Shown: positions 44,026 through 54,669, numbered from the stretch's first letter. The stretch is 64,000 bases of DNA from CAWFXC01 sp963819735 (GCA_963819735.1 CAWFXC010000001.1:1736001-1800000), one strand, 5' to 3'. The notes: a model not told the origin generated them from the letters alone. Numbers and translations are program-made.

Positions 44026-45495
44026 GTGAACCCGCACGTCGACTTCCACGCGTTCGCGCCCGTTCTCGTCCTCACCGCGACGATCATCGTCGTGCTGTTG
44101 GCCGACCTCCTCGCGCCCGAACGCTCGCGGTTCGCCAGCTCACGGATCGCATCGATCGGTGTCCTCGCCGCGCTGATCCCGGTCATCACGCTGGCCGCCG
44201 ACGGCACGAACCGCTCGCTGTTCGGCGGCGCGTTCGTGGTCGACAACTTCTCGCTGGTGTTCCAGGGCTTCTTCCTCGTGGTCGCCTACGTCGTGTTGCT
44301 GATGTCGTCCGACTACATCTCCGACGGCGACTACTACCAGGGCGAGTTCTACTTCCTGTTGCTCACCTCGGTGCTGGGCATGGTCGTGATGGCCTCGGCG
44401 CGCGACCTCATCACGATCTTCGTCGCGTTGGAGACGATCACCATCCCCACGTTCGTCCTGGCGGGCTGGCGTAAGCACGACTCGAAGTCGAACGAAGCGG
44501 CGATCAAGTACTTCATCATCGGTGTGCTGTCGTCGGCGATCATGCTCTACGGCATGTCGCTGGTGTTCGGCGCGACCGGCGGGTCCACGCTGCTCACCGA
44601 CATCCGCCGCTCGATCGACCTCCACGGCACCACGCCACTGCTCGCGGTGGCGATCTTCATGACCATCGCGGGCTTCGCGTTCAAGGTGAGCGCGGTGCCC
44701 TTCCACTTCTGGACCCCCGACACCTACGAAGGCGCGCCCACGCCGGTCACCGCGTTCCTTTCCGTGGCGTCGAAGGCCGGCGGCTTCATCGCGCTGCTCA
44801 CCATCATCCGGATCGGCTTCTTCCCGTCGCAGGATTCGTGGGAGCCGATCCTGTGGGTGCTCGCGGCGGCGTCGATCATCTTCGGCAACCTCGTCGCGCT
44901 GCGCCAGACGAACATCATCCGCATGCTGGCCTACTCGTCGATCGCCCAGGGCGGATTCATCCTCGTACCGCTGGCGGTCGCCGGTGACGGCTCGGCTGCC
45001 CGCTCGTCGTTCGAGGCTGTCGTCATCTACCTCTTCATCTACGCGGCCATGAACCTCGGCGCGTTCGCGGTGGCGATCGCCGTCGCCCGGCGCACCGGCT
45101 CGGCCGAGATCGACAGCTACGCCGGCCTCGGCCAGTCGTCGCCGCTCCTCGCGATCTCCATGACGATCTTCTTGTTCTCCCTGGCCGGTATCCCACCGTT
45201 CGCGGGCTGGTTCGCGAAGTTCGTGATGTTCCGCGCCGTGCTCGATGCCAACTCGCCGTCGGCCATCGTGCTCGGTGTGATCGCGGCGTTCGGTTCCGTC
45301 GTGGCCTTCTTCTATTACGCCGCGGTGGCCCGCAAGATGTGGTTCCACGACCCGGCACCCGAGTCCGTGACCGCGCCGAAGGCGGTCCCGGCCGCGTTGA
45401 CGGTCGCGATCGGGCTCACGGTCGCGGCGGTGATCGTGGTCGGGATCTATCCGCAACTCGTCGCCCACATCGGCCAGGTGGCGTTCAGGGTCTGA
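44026..45495 (+). CDS. nuoN: Complex I subunit N, second cluster
   Basis: 489 residues, GTG start with no gap after nuoM2. IFVALETITIPTFVLAGWRK, FHFWTPDTYEGAPTPVTAFL and IIRMLAYSSIAQGGFILVP are the conserved antiporter motifs. Last complex I gene of the second operon; the MidA-type gene starts 27 bases later and is probably cotranscribed. Confidence 0.95.
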   Translation: MNPHVDFHAFAPVLVLTATIIVVLLADLLAPERSRFASSRIASIGVLAALIPVITLAADGTNRSLFGGAFVVDNFSLVFQGFFLVVAYVVLLMSSDYISDGDYYQGEFYFLLLTSVLGMVVMASARDLITIFVALETITIPTFVLAGWRKHDSKSNEAAIKYFIIGVLSSAIMLYGMSLVFGATGGSTLLTDIRRSIDLHGTTPLLAVAIFMTIAGFAFKVSAVPFHFWTPDTYEGAPTPVTAFLSVASKAGGFIALLTIIRIGFFPSQDSWEPILWVLAAASIIFGNLVALRQTNIIRMLAYSSIAQGGFILVPLAVAGDGSAARSSFEAVVIYLFIYAAMNLGAFAVAIAVARRTGSAEIDSYAGLGQSSPLLAISMTIFLFSLAGIPPFAGWFAKFVMFRAVLDANSPSAIVLGVIAAFGSVVAFFYYAAVARKMWFHDPAPESVTAPKAVPAALTVAIGLTVAAVIVVGIYPQLVAHIGQVAFRV

Positions 45496-45522
45496 GGGCG
45501 CCGCCCGTTCGGGAAGGGTCTC

Positions 45523-46797
45523 ATGACCGCGCTCGAGGATCACCTGGTCGAGCGGATCCACCGCGAGGGGCCGATCCCGTTCGACGCGTTCGTCGACACT
45601 GCCCTCTACGCCGACGGGGGTTTCTTCGCCGGCGCCCACGGCGCGGGCCGGGCGGGCCGCGACTTCGTCACCAGCCCGGAGGTCGGGCCGCTCTTCGGTG
45701 CGTTGGTGGCGCGGGCATTCGACGAATGGTGGGTCGAGCTCCAGCAGCCGGACCCGTTCCTCGTCGTCGACGCGGGGGCCGGACGCGGTCGGCTGGCGGC
45801 AGATGTGCTGGCGGCGGCGCCGCAGTGCGCGAGCGCGCTGCGCTACGTGCTGGTCGAGCGGTCGGCGGGGCTCCGCACCGAACAGCGCGACCTGCTCGTC
45901 CTCGAGCCGTTCGAAGACGCGCTCGGGCCGGTGGTGCGCGACGACGATGCGTCGGTCCCGATTCGGGGGATGGGTCCTATCGCGACTGCGCTGGCCGACC
46001 TGCCGGAAGTGCCGCTCACCGGCGTGGTCCTGGCCAACGAGTTGCTCGACAACCTCCCGTTCCGGGTCGTCGAGCGAGGGGTCGACGGATGGTTCGAGGT
46101 GCGGGTGGGAATCGATGACGACGGCCGTGACTTCGCCGAGGTGCTCGTGGGGGCGGCCGAGGAGTTGGCGGCCGAAGCCGACCTCGTCGCGAGCGGATCG
46201 GTCCCGGTGCCGATCGGCGCGCGGCTGCCGGTGCCCACGGGTATCCCGCGTTGGCTGCACCGGTGCGCGAACGGGCTCCGTCACGGTGTGCTCGTCGTGA
46301 TCGACTACGCCGCCACCGCGGCGGAGCTGATCGAACGGGGCCAGCCCGGTTGGTTGCGCACCTACCGCGGGCACGAACGGGGCCGGTCGCCGCTCGCGTC
46401 ACCCGGCGACCAGGACATCACCATCGACGTGCCCGTCGAGTACCTCGTCCACGCCGCCGGTCGCGCCGGCTTCCGGCTGGTGCGGCACGTCTCGCAGGCC
46501 GAGTGGCTCCGCGAGCTGGGCATCGACCGGCTCGTCGACGACGCGCACGAGCAGTGGGACGCCCGTGCGCACGTCGGTGATCTCGAAGCCCTGCGCCATC
46601 GCAGCCGCGTCACCGAGGCCGCCGCGCTCGTCGATCCCGCCGGGTTGGGAGCCCACCGCGTGCTCGTCTCGCGCGCTGACTGCACCCGCAGACCACGCGG
46701 GCCGATCGCAGTTCCGCCGTCGCCGGTCCGGGCGGGCGCTCCGACCCGTCCGGGTAGCCTGACCCGGCGCAACGCAAGAGCACCACGGGGGTTTGCC
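45523..46797 (+). CDS. MidA/NDUFAF7-type SAM-dependent methyltransferase (no stop before acs)
   Basis: About 385 recognisable residues of the DUF185 family. Motifs are DFVTSPEVGPLFGALVA (about 48-64), the SAM-binding VVDAGAGRGRLAADVL (about 81-96), LANELLDNLPFRVVE (about 169-183) and VLVVIDYAA. The mitochondrial member NDUFAF7 dimethylates an arginine of the complex I 49-kDa subunit during assembly. The location directly after nuoN2 suggests a role on the NuoD2 of this operon. The frame never closes: it continues through about 45 proline/arginine-rich residues into acs. The end given here is the base before the acs ATG, not a stop codon; the natural end is probably near 46675. Confidence 0.82.
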
Positions 46798-48765
<1,968 letters not shown>

Positions 48766-48771
48766 CCGACC

Positions 48772-49293
48772 GTGAACCGCGCACCCGAGCCGGAGGGAAT
48801 CTCCGTTCCCGAGCACTGGACCTGGCGGGAGGGCCACGTCGCGCCCGGGCCCGCCGTCGTCGTCGACATCGACGGCGTTCTCTCCGACGCCGCCAGCCGG
48901 CAGCACTACCTCGAGGCGCCCCGCCGGAACTGGAACGCGTTCTTCGAGGCGTGCGGCGACGATCCCGTGATCGAGGAGGTCAGGGTCCTGCTCGACCTCC
49001 TCGATCCCGCGCTGCGGACCGTCCTGCTCACCGCGCGCCCGGAACGGGTCCACCACCTCACCGAGGCCTGGCTCCGCCGCTACCGCATCCGCTGGGACGT
49101 CCTCCTCATGCGGCCCTGGGGCGACTACGAGATGGCCCGCGACTTCAAGCAGGCGTCGGTGTGGGAGCTGCGGGCCTACGGGTTCGAGCTGCGCCTCGCC
49201 ATCGAAGACGATCGCCGCAACGTCGAGATGTTCCGCGCCGAAGGCGTGCCGTGCATCTACTTCCACAGCGGCTACTACGACGAGTCACGCTGA
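48772..49293 (+). CDS. HAD-superfamily phosphatase, polynucleotide-kinase-like
   Basis: 173 residues, GTG six bases after acs. HAD motif I is VVVDIDGVLSDAASRQHYL, motif II LLTARPERVHHL, and motif IV AIEDDRRNVEMFRAEG. The spacing resembles the 3'-phosphatase domain of T4 polynucleotide kinase and bacterial stand-alone relatives. Substrate unknown. Probably in the same transcript as acs, though without functional link. Confidence 0.78.
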   Translation: MNRAPEPEGISVPEHWTWREGHVAPGPAVVVDIDGVLSDAASRQHYLEAPRRNWNAFFEACGDDPVIEEVRVLLDLLDPALRTVLLTARPERVHHLTEAWLRRYRIRWDVLLMRPWGDYEMARDFKQASVWELRAYGFELRLAIEDDRRNVEMFRAEGVPCIYFHSGYYDESR

Positions 49294-49410
49294 GGCTGAG
49301 AGTTCGCTGAGCCGATCCCTCGTAGCGTCGTGCTGGGAACGCGCGGAGGGCGAATAGCGTTTCACGGACGAAGGGGCTCCGGTGCCGGGGCCCGAAGAGG
49401 TGACATCCAC

Positions 49411-50257
49411 ATGAGAAATGCAATGAAGACCGCAGTGTTGCTGGCGGCGCTCGGTGCCCTGTTCATGATCGTGGGCGGGGCGATCGGTGGCGGGACCGGC
49501 CTGGCGATCGGCCTCGCCATCGGGCTCGTGTTCGTCGGCGGGTCGTACTGGTTCAGCGACACGTTGGCGATCAAGGCCGCGCGCGCGGTGCCGGCCAGCC
49601 GGGAGCAGCTACCGCAGGTCTACGCCATCGTCGAGGAGCTCACGCAGCGCGCCGGCATGCCGATGCCCAAGATCTACATCTCTCCGTCCGACCAGCCCAA
49701 CGCCTTCGCCACCGGCCGCAACCCCGATCACGCCGCGGTCGCGGTGACGCAGGGCATCCTCCCGCTCCTCACCGACGACGAGCTGAAGGGTGTGATCGCC
49801 CACGAGCTCTCACACGTGAAGAACCGCGACATCCTGATCGCCTCGGTGGCGGCGGCGGTGGCGATGGGCATCACCTTCGTCGCCCGGATGGCGATGTGGG
49901 GTGCGATCTTCGGGGGCGGTGGCGATCGCGACCGGGGCAACGCGTTCGGCGCCATCGCGATGATGATCCTGGCCCCGGTCGCGGCGGCGATGCTCCAGAT
50001 GTCGCTGTCGCGCTCCCGCGAGTACCAGGCCGACGCGAGCGGAGCCCATCTCCTCCACGACGGTGAACCGTTGGCGCGCGCGCTCGAGAAGATCGAGGCC
50101 TCCGCGAAGCAGCGGCCGATGAAGATCGACCCCGCCCACGCGCAGGCGTTCATCATCAACCCCCTCGCCGGTCAGAAGATTCGAGTTCGCCAGCCTGTTC
50201 AGCTCGCACCCGCCCACTGCCGACCGCATCCGCCGCCTGCGCACCGAGCAGCACTGA
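49411..50257 (+). CDS. htpX: HtpX-type membrane zinc metalloprotease, frameshifted near the C-terminus
   Basis: Integral membrane M48 protease for membrane protein quality control. The HELSH zinc motif is at residues 131-135, and the third ligand is in SRSREYQADA. Helices lie at about 8-45 and 145-195. Read as is, the frame leaves homology after IINPLAGQK and runs to 50319. Dropping one base near 50179 restores EFASLFSSHPPTADRIRRLR, the standard HtpX ending, with a stop at 50255-50257. The rest is intact, so a sequencing indel is likely. ATG chosen with AAGAGGTGA upstream. Confidence 0.9.
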
Positions 50258-50284
50258 CCCACGCGGCGCGGCCCGGCCGGGCGA

Positions 50285-50301
50285 CTGCCGCCGTGCGGCA
50301 G
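50285..50301. terminator. Hairpin after htpX
   Basis: Perfect 6-bp stem CTGCCG/CGGCAG with a 5-base loop, 27 bases after the repaired htpX stop and before the next gene. No T run. Confidence 0.4.
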
Positions 50302-50358
50302 GCACGGGAGGGCAGCTAGCGTCGCCGCGATCGGTGGGTGATCGTGGAGGGGGAAGCT

Positions 50359-51174
50359 GTGAGTGAGCTGCGCGACCGGTTCGGATTGGTGGGCAAGCCT
50401 GCGCTCGTCGTCGGTGGTGGCTTCGGCATCGGCCGGGCCAGCGCGCTGCTGCTCGCGCAGGCGGGTGCCGACGTCGCCGTCGCCGACCTCGATCTCGATC
50501 GTGCCAACGCCGTCGCCGCCGAGGTCGAGGCGCTGGGGGTGCGGGCGACCGCGCTCACCGGTGATGTCACCGATCGGGCCCAGGCCGAGAGCATCGTCGC
50601 CGGTGCCGCGAGTTTCCACGGCACCCTCGAGGTCGTCGTCAACATGGTCGGCACCGCGGGCTGGGGGAAGCTGCTCGACCTCGACGACGAGACCTGGCAG
50701 CTCGACCTCAGCCGCAACCTCACTCAGCACCTCCACGTCGGACGCGCCGCGGCGCGGCACATGATCGAGCAGGGCACCGGCGGACGGATCTCGGTCGTCG
50801 CCTCGGTCAGCGGGCTCTACGGCGCACCGAGTCACGGCGCGTACGGCGCGGCCAAGGCCGGCTTGATGGATCTCGTCCGCACCATGGCGCAGGAGTGGGG
50901 ACCACACGGGATCCGGATCAACGCGGTCGCCCCCGACATGATCGCGACGCCCCGGGTCAAGGACGCGTACGCGAACCAGGGCGTCGACCCCGACACGCTC
51001 GCGCAGGCCGACGGCGCGCCGCTCGGGCGGTTCGGCGTACCCGAGGAGATCGCGGGCCCGCTGGTGTTCCTGGTGTCCGACCTCGCCGGCTTCATGACCG
51101 GCCAGACTCTCGTGGTCGACGGCGGCCAACGCGCCGCGTTCCCGCACGTCCGCGGCACCGGCATGATGGGCTGA
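50359..51174 (+). CDS. Short-chain dehydrogenase/reductase
   Basis: 271 residues; this GTG is preferred over one seven codons earlier because GGAGGGGGAA is correctly spaced. The cofactor motif GGGFGIGRASALL replaces the usual TGxxxGxG start, and the D of VADLDLDR at the end of strand 2 favours NAD. Catalytic residues: serine in VASVSGLYG and the YGAAK tyrosine/lysine. NAVAPDMIATPR and the ending TGQTLVVDGG are typical. Substrate cannot be told. Confidence 0.88.
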   Translation: MSELRDRFGLVGKPALVVGGGFGIGRASALLLAQAGADVAVADLDLDRANAVAAEVEALGVRATALTGDVTDRAQAESIVAGAASFHGTLEVVVNMVGTAGWGKLLDLDDETWQLDLSRNLTQHLHVGRAAARHMIEQGTGGRISVVASVSGLYGAPSHGAYGAAKAGLMDLVRTMAQEWGPHGIRINAVAPDMIATPRVKDAYANQGVDPDTLAQADGAPLGRFGVPEEIAGPLVFLVSDLAGFMTGQTLVVDGGQRAAFPHVRGTGMMG

Positions 51175-51198
51175 GGCAAGCCGCTGTAATCTCCGCCG

Positions 51199-52272
51199 AT
51201 GGCGGACGCAGTCATCACCGTCGACGGGCTGCGCAAGAGCTACGGGCGCCACGAGGCGGTCAAGGGCATCGACTTCTCGGTCGAGCGGGGCGAGGTGTTC
51301 GGGTTCCTCGGCACGAACGGTGCGGGGAAGACCACCACCATCGAGATCCTCGAGGAATATCGCTCGCGCAGCGGCGGCGCGGTGTCGGTGCTGGGAGTCG
51401 ACCCGGCCAAGCCCACCCGGGCGTGGCGCGAACGGATCGGCCTGGTGCTCCAGGAGAGCCAGCTCGATCCGGTCCACACCGTGCGCGAGACGGTCGGGAT
51501 GTTCGCCTGCTACTACGCGAAGCCGCGTCCGGTCGACGACACCATCACGCTCGTCGGCCTGGCCGAGAAGCGCGACGCCCGGATCGGATCACTGTCGGGC
51601 GGCCAGAAGCGCCGCGTCGACGTCGCGCTCGGCATCATCGGCGACCCCGAGCTGGTGTTCCTCGACGAGCCGACGACCGGCTTCGACCCCCAGGCGCGTC
51701 GCGAGGCCTGGAACATGATCGAGGGGCTCCGGCAACTCGGCAAGACGGTGTTCCTCACCACGCACTACATCGACGAGGCGCAGCATCTCGCCGATCGTCT
51801 CTGCATCCTGCGCGGTGGGCTCGTGGTCGCGAACGGCACCGCGGCCGAGCTCACCGAGCGCGCCGGTGGCGGTGTGGTGGTGCGATTCCGGCTTCCGGCC
51901 GGCGTCACCGTCGACGCGCTGCGCAGCGCGTGCGACGTCGACCCCGACGTCTCGGGCACCGAGATCACGCTCAAGACCGACCACGCCCAAGCCACGCGCT
52001 ATCGGCTCACGAGCTGGGCCGAGCACGAGCACATCGAGCTCGAAGGCATCGAGGTGAGCCGCCCGTCGCTCGACGACGTGTTCCTCGAGCTCACCGCCGA
52101 CACCGGCACGACGCCGTCGATCGGGCAACCGCATGAGCGACGCCGGTCTCGTCGCCCGCCAGACCGCGTTCACCGTCGTCGGTTTCCGGCGCAACTCGCG
52201 CGCCCTCGTGTTTACGGTGCTGATGCCGATCGTGCTGCTGGTGCTCTTCGCGTCGGTGTTCGGTGGCAATGA
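51199..52272 (+). CDS. ABC transporter ATP-binding protein
   Basis: Walker A GTNGAGKTTT (about 36-45), signature LSGGQKRRVDVALG, Walker B ELVFLDEPTTG, and switch histidine in FLTTHYIDEA. A DrrA-like C-terminal domain ends at RPSLDDVFLELTA. The frame then runs 46 arginine-rich residues further, overlapping the permease gene by 140 bases. A stop in another frame (52134-52136) would give the usual ATGA overlap with the permease, so a small indel near 52100 may have displaced the true end. Exporter substrate unknown; drug or lipid-like compounds are typical. Confidence 0.9.
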   Translation: MADAVITVDGLRKSYGRHEAVKGIDFSVERGEVFGFLGTNGAGKTTTIEILEEYRSRSGGAVSVLGVDPAKPTRAWRERIGLVLQESQLDPVHTVRETVGMFACYYAKPRPVDDTITLVGLAEKRDARIGSLSGGQKRRVDVALGIIGDPELVFLDEPTTGFDPQARREAWNMIEGLRQLGKTVFLTTHYIDEAQHLADRLCILRGGLVVANGTAAELTERAGGGVVVRFRLPAGVTVDALRSACDVDPDVSGTEITLKTDHAQATRYRLTSWAEHEHIELEGIEVSRPSLDDVFLELTADTGTTPSIGQPHERRRSRRPPDRVHRRRFPAQLARPRVYGADADRAAGALRVGVRWQ

Positions 52273-52918
52273 CCAGACGACGAAGTTCGCCAGCCTCACG
52301 ATCGCGGTCGACGCGTATTACACCGCGGGGATCGCGGCGTACTCCATCATGCTCGCCGGGTTCAGCACCCTCATGATCTCGACCGCCACCGCGCGCGAGC
52401 GCGGCCTGCTGAAGCGCTACCGCGGCACGCCGATGCCACCGTGGGTCTTCCTCACCGCGCAGATCCTGCAGTCGATGTTGACGATCGTGATCATGGTGGT
52501 CGTGCTGCTCGTGATCGGCCGCGTCGCTTACGACGTCACGTTTGCGTCCGGTGGCGTCTTCCCGTTCGTGGTGTACCTGTTGGTGGGCTCGGCGACGATG
52601 TGCGCGCTCGGCCTCGCGGTGGCGCGGGTGGCCACCACGGTCGACGCCGCGTCCGCCGTCGGGCCGTTCGGCACGGTGATCCTCGGATTCATCTCGGGCG
52701 TGTTCATCCCGGTGAAGGAGCTCCCGACCTGGCTCGTCGATGTGGGGCGCGTGTTCCCGTTGGCGCACCTGGCCGAAGGGTTGCAGCGATCGTTCACACC
52801 CGCCGCTTCATCGGGCATCAACGGGACGAACCTCGCCGAGCTCGCGGCGTGGAGGATCGGCGCGCTGGTGGTCGCGATCCGGACGTTCAAATGGGAGCCG
52901 CTCGGCGCCCAGAGCTGA
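52133..52918 (+). CDS. ABC-2 type transporter permease
   Basis: 261 residues with about six helices: ALVFTVLMPIVLLVLFASVF, a second near 65-85, LTIVIMVVVLLVIGRVAYDV, FPFVVYLLVGSATMCALGLA and AVGPFGTVILGFISGVFIPV. The last segment with PTWLVDVGRVFPLAHLAEGL is the ABC-2 signature loop. It pairs with the ATPase encoded just upstream. Confidence 0.88.
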   Translation: MSDAGLVARQTAFTVVGFRRNSRALVFTVLMPIVLLVLFASVFGGNDQTTKFASLTIAVDAYYTAGIAAYSIMLAGFSTLMISTATARERGLLKRYRGTPMPPWVFLTAQILQSMLTIVIMVVVLLVIGRVAYDVTFASGGVFPFVVYLLVGSATMCALGLAVARVATTVDAASAVGPFGTVILGFISGVFIPVKELPTWLVDVGRVFPLAHLAEGLQRSFTPAASSGINGTNLAELAAWRIGALVVAIRTFKWEPLGAQS

Positions 52919-52939
52919 CCGCGCGGAGAAGCGGTCAGG

Positions 52940-53428
52940 TCAATCGCGGAAGTTGGTGAACTGGAGGGGGACCTCGAAGTCGTGCTCGCGCAGCGCGGCG
53001 ATGGCCGCCTGGAGGTCGTCGCGCTTCTTGCCGCTGATACGGAGTTGATCGCCCTGCACCTGGTGCGACACGCCCTTCAGGCCGAGCTCCTTCACGAACT
53101 TCCCGATCTCCTTGGCCTTGTCGGTGGAGATCCCGACGTTGAGGGTGACGGTCTGGCGCACCGCGCCCTTCGACGCCTCCTCGATCTTGCCGAACGCCAG
53201 TGCCTTCAGCGAGACCTTCCGCTTGACCAGCTTCTCCTCGAGCACCTGGGTGAGCGCCTGGAGCCGGGCATCGCTCTCGGTGTTGAGCTCGATCGTCTTC
53301 TCGGTGAGCTCGATCGAGCTCCCGGTGTTCTTGAAGTCGTAGCGGGTGGAGATCTCGCGCTGGGCCTGGTCGACCGCGTTGCGGACCTCCTGCATGTCGA
53401 GCTCGGACACGACGTCGAAGGTGGGCAT
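52940..53428 (-). CDS. YajQ-family nucleotide-binding protein
   Basis: 162 residues starting MPTFDVVSELDMQEVRNAVD. Two ferredoxin-like halves (STRYDFKNTGSSIELTEKTI; LKALAFGKIEEASKGAVRQT; LKGVSHQVQGDQLRISGKKR). Members bind RNA or nucleotides, and some bind c-di-GMP as effectors, which is notable given the RsiG homologue in the same window. The length matches the family. It is convergent with the ABC exporter. The longer frame upstream overlaps the tRNA-Tyr gene and is not used. Confidence 0.9.
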   Translation of the reverse strand: MPTFDVVSELDMQEVRNAVDQAQREISTRYDFKNTGSSIELTEKTIELNTESDARLQALTQVLEEKLVKRKVSLKALAFGKIEEASKGAVRQTVTLNVGISTDKAKEIGKFVKELGLKGVSHQVQGDQLRISGKKRDDLQAAIAALREHDFEVPLQFTNFRD

Positions 53429-53481
53429 GGCGCTCTCCGGGGAGTGGGGGGTTCGGGCGGCCTGATACTGTACGCGCCCCC

Positions 53482-53562
53482 GGGTCGGTACCCGAGTGGC
53501 CAAAGGGGGCAGTCTGTAAAACTGCTGCGCAAGCTACGTTGGTTCGAATCCAACCCGGCCCA
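53482..53562 (+). tRNA. tRNA-Tyr (GTA)
   Basis: 81 nucleotides. Acceptor GGGTCGG pairs with CCGGCCC, anticodon GTA at 53516-53518, T arm GTTGG-TTCGAAT-CCAAC, and a long variable arm as in class II tRNA-Tyr. The CCA end is not encoded. Confidence 0.95.
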
Positions 53563-53609
53563 CTCCGCCCGTCGCTTGCGACGGGTTCTTACGTTTTCCG
53601 CCCTGCCCG

Positions 53610-54179
53610 TCAGCCGCGCGGAAGCGGTCGAGATGGTGGGGGAGACCCCGACGAGCCGTCTTGCAGCATCCGCTGCATCTCGACGACGTCGAGCCACCGG
53701 CCGAACTTCCGCCCCACCTCGCGTTCGGTGCCCACGACCTCGAACCCGCAGGCGGCGTGGAGCCGGATCGAGGCGTCGTTGCCGCCGGTGATCCGGGCGA
53801 TGACGGCGTGGAACCCGTGGGCTCCGGCCAGGCGGACCAACTCGGTGAGGAGCAGACGGCCGATCCCCCGGCCCTGGTTGCCATCGAGCAGGTACACGGA
53901 GTCCTCGACGGTGGTGGCGTAGGCCGGCCGCGACTTGAAGAGCGAGAGCGAACCGAACCCGATGATCTCGCCGTCGACGTCGGCGACGACCGCCGGATGC
54001 CCGCCGGAGTGTTGGTCGATCCACTGCACCTGTTCGTCGAGCGTGCGCGGCACCATGTCGAACAGGGCGGTCGATTCGGCGACGTAGTAGTTGTAGATCG
54101 CCCGGATTCCTTCGGCATCGCGCCGTTCCGCGAGGCGGATCGCGGGGTCTCCGGCGGCGGCGGAGGGCTGCCCGTTCAT
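53610..54179 (-). CDS. GNAT N-acetyltransferase, phosphinothricin-acetyltransferase-like
   Basis: 189 residues. AIYNYYVAESTALFD near the start and the acetyl-CoA loop NQGRGIGRLLLTELVRLAG are typical of the Pat/YncA subgroup. ARITGGNDASIRLHAACGF and a conserved RKFGRWLDVVEMQ follow. It probably acetylates a small amine such as methionine sulfone or a phosphinothricin-like compound; the true substrate is unknown. It lies on the minus strand between tRNA genes. Confidence 0.85.
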   Translation of the reverse strand: MNGQPSAAAGDPAIRLAERRDAEGIRAIYNYYVAESTALFDMVPRTLDEQVQWIDQHSGGHPAVVADVDGEIIGFGSLSLFKSRPAYATTVEDSVYLLDGNQGRGIGRLLLTELVRLAGAHGFHAVIARITGGNDASIRLHAACGFEVVGTEREVGRKFGRWLDVVEMQRMLQDGSSGSPPPSRPLPRG

Positions 54180-54227
54180 CCCGGGCACGGTAGCGCGACC
54201 ACGCACCGGGCTATCCTGGTGGGTTCC

Positions 54228-54300
54228 GCCCCCTTAGCTCAGTCGGCAGAGCACTTCCATGGTAAGGAAGGGGTCTACGGTTCAAGTCCGTAAGGGGGCT
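54228..54300 (+). tRNA. tRNA-Thr (GGT)
   Basis: 73 nucleotides. Acceptor GCCCCCT/AGGGGGC, anticodon stem CTTCC/GGAAG with loop ATGGTAA giving anticodon GGT at 54261-54263, T arm TACGG-TTCAAGT-CCGTA. No encoded CCA. Confidence 0.96.
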
Positions 54301-54391
54301 CTGTGTTGCCCGCGAGGGCGCACGCCAACAAGGTTGCCAGGTGAAGCCAGGTGAAAGTGGTTGCCGGGCGAGCCGGGCGAACAGGTTGCCA

Positions 54392-54467
54392 GGCGGTGTA
54401 GCTCAGATGGCAGAGCACGCGGCTCATAATCGCGGCGTCGCGGGTTCGAGTCCCGCCACCGCTACCA
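54392..54467 (+). tRNA. tRNA-Met (CAT), elongator type, CCA encoded
   Basis: Acceptor GGCGGTG/CACCGCT with a G-T first pair, anticodon CAT at 54425-54427, T arm GCGGG-TTCGAGT-CCCGC, then A and CCA. The anticodon stem lacks the three consecutive G-C pairs of initiator tRNA, so elongator is preferred. Confidence 0.93.
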
Positions 54468-54507
54468 AACATCGAGACAGTCCGAGCGTCGGGATCAGGA
54501 GCAAGCA

Positions 54508-54669
54508 ATGGCGAGCGACAAGCGGGTCAAGGTGACCCTCGCGTGTGAAGAGTGCAAACGGCGCAACTACATCACGATCAAGAACAAGACGAACGATCGT
54601 GAGCGGATCGAGATGAAGAAGTACTGCCGTTTCGACCGCCGGCACACGCTCCACAAGGAGACCCGCTGA
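54508..54669 (+). CDS. rpmG: 50S ribosomal protein L33
   Basis: 53 residues, MASDKRVKVTLACEECKRRN to HTLHKETR. The CEEC pair and the third cysteine in KKYCRFDRRH are present, but the fourth zinc ligand is replaced by aspartate, so it is intermediate between zinc-binding and zinc-free forms. Its place between tRNA-Met and the secE region is conserved in actinobacteria. Confidence 0.95.
   Translation: MASDKRVKVTLACEECKRRNYITIKNKTNDRERIEMKKYCRFDRRHTLHKETR

Noticed and set aside
18594..45495. The two nuo operons as a recent tandem duplication
   Set aside because: Subunits differ strongly in length and outside motifs, and the gene sets differ by three genes, so separate ancestry is more likely.
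44140..46374. A 744-codon minus-strand frame opposite nuoN2 and midA
   Set aside because: Antisense to two conserved genes with the same low-complexity composition as other shadows.
54392..54467. Initiator tRNA-fMet
   Set aside because: The anticodon stem is CGCGG/TCGCG and lacks the three stacked G-C pairs; the first acceptor pair is G-T rather than an unpaired C-A.
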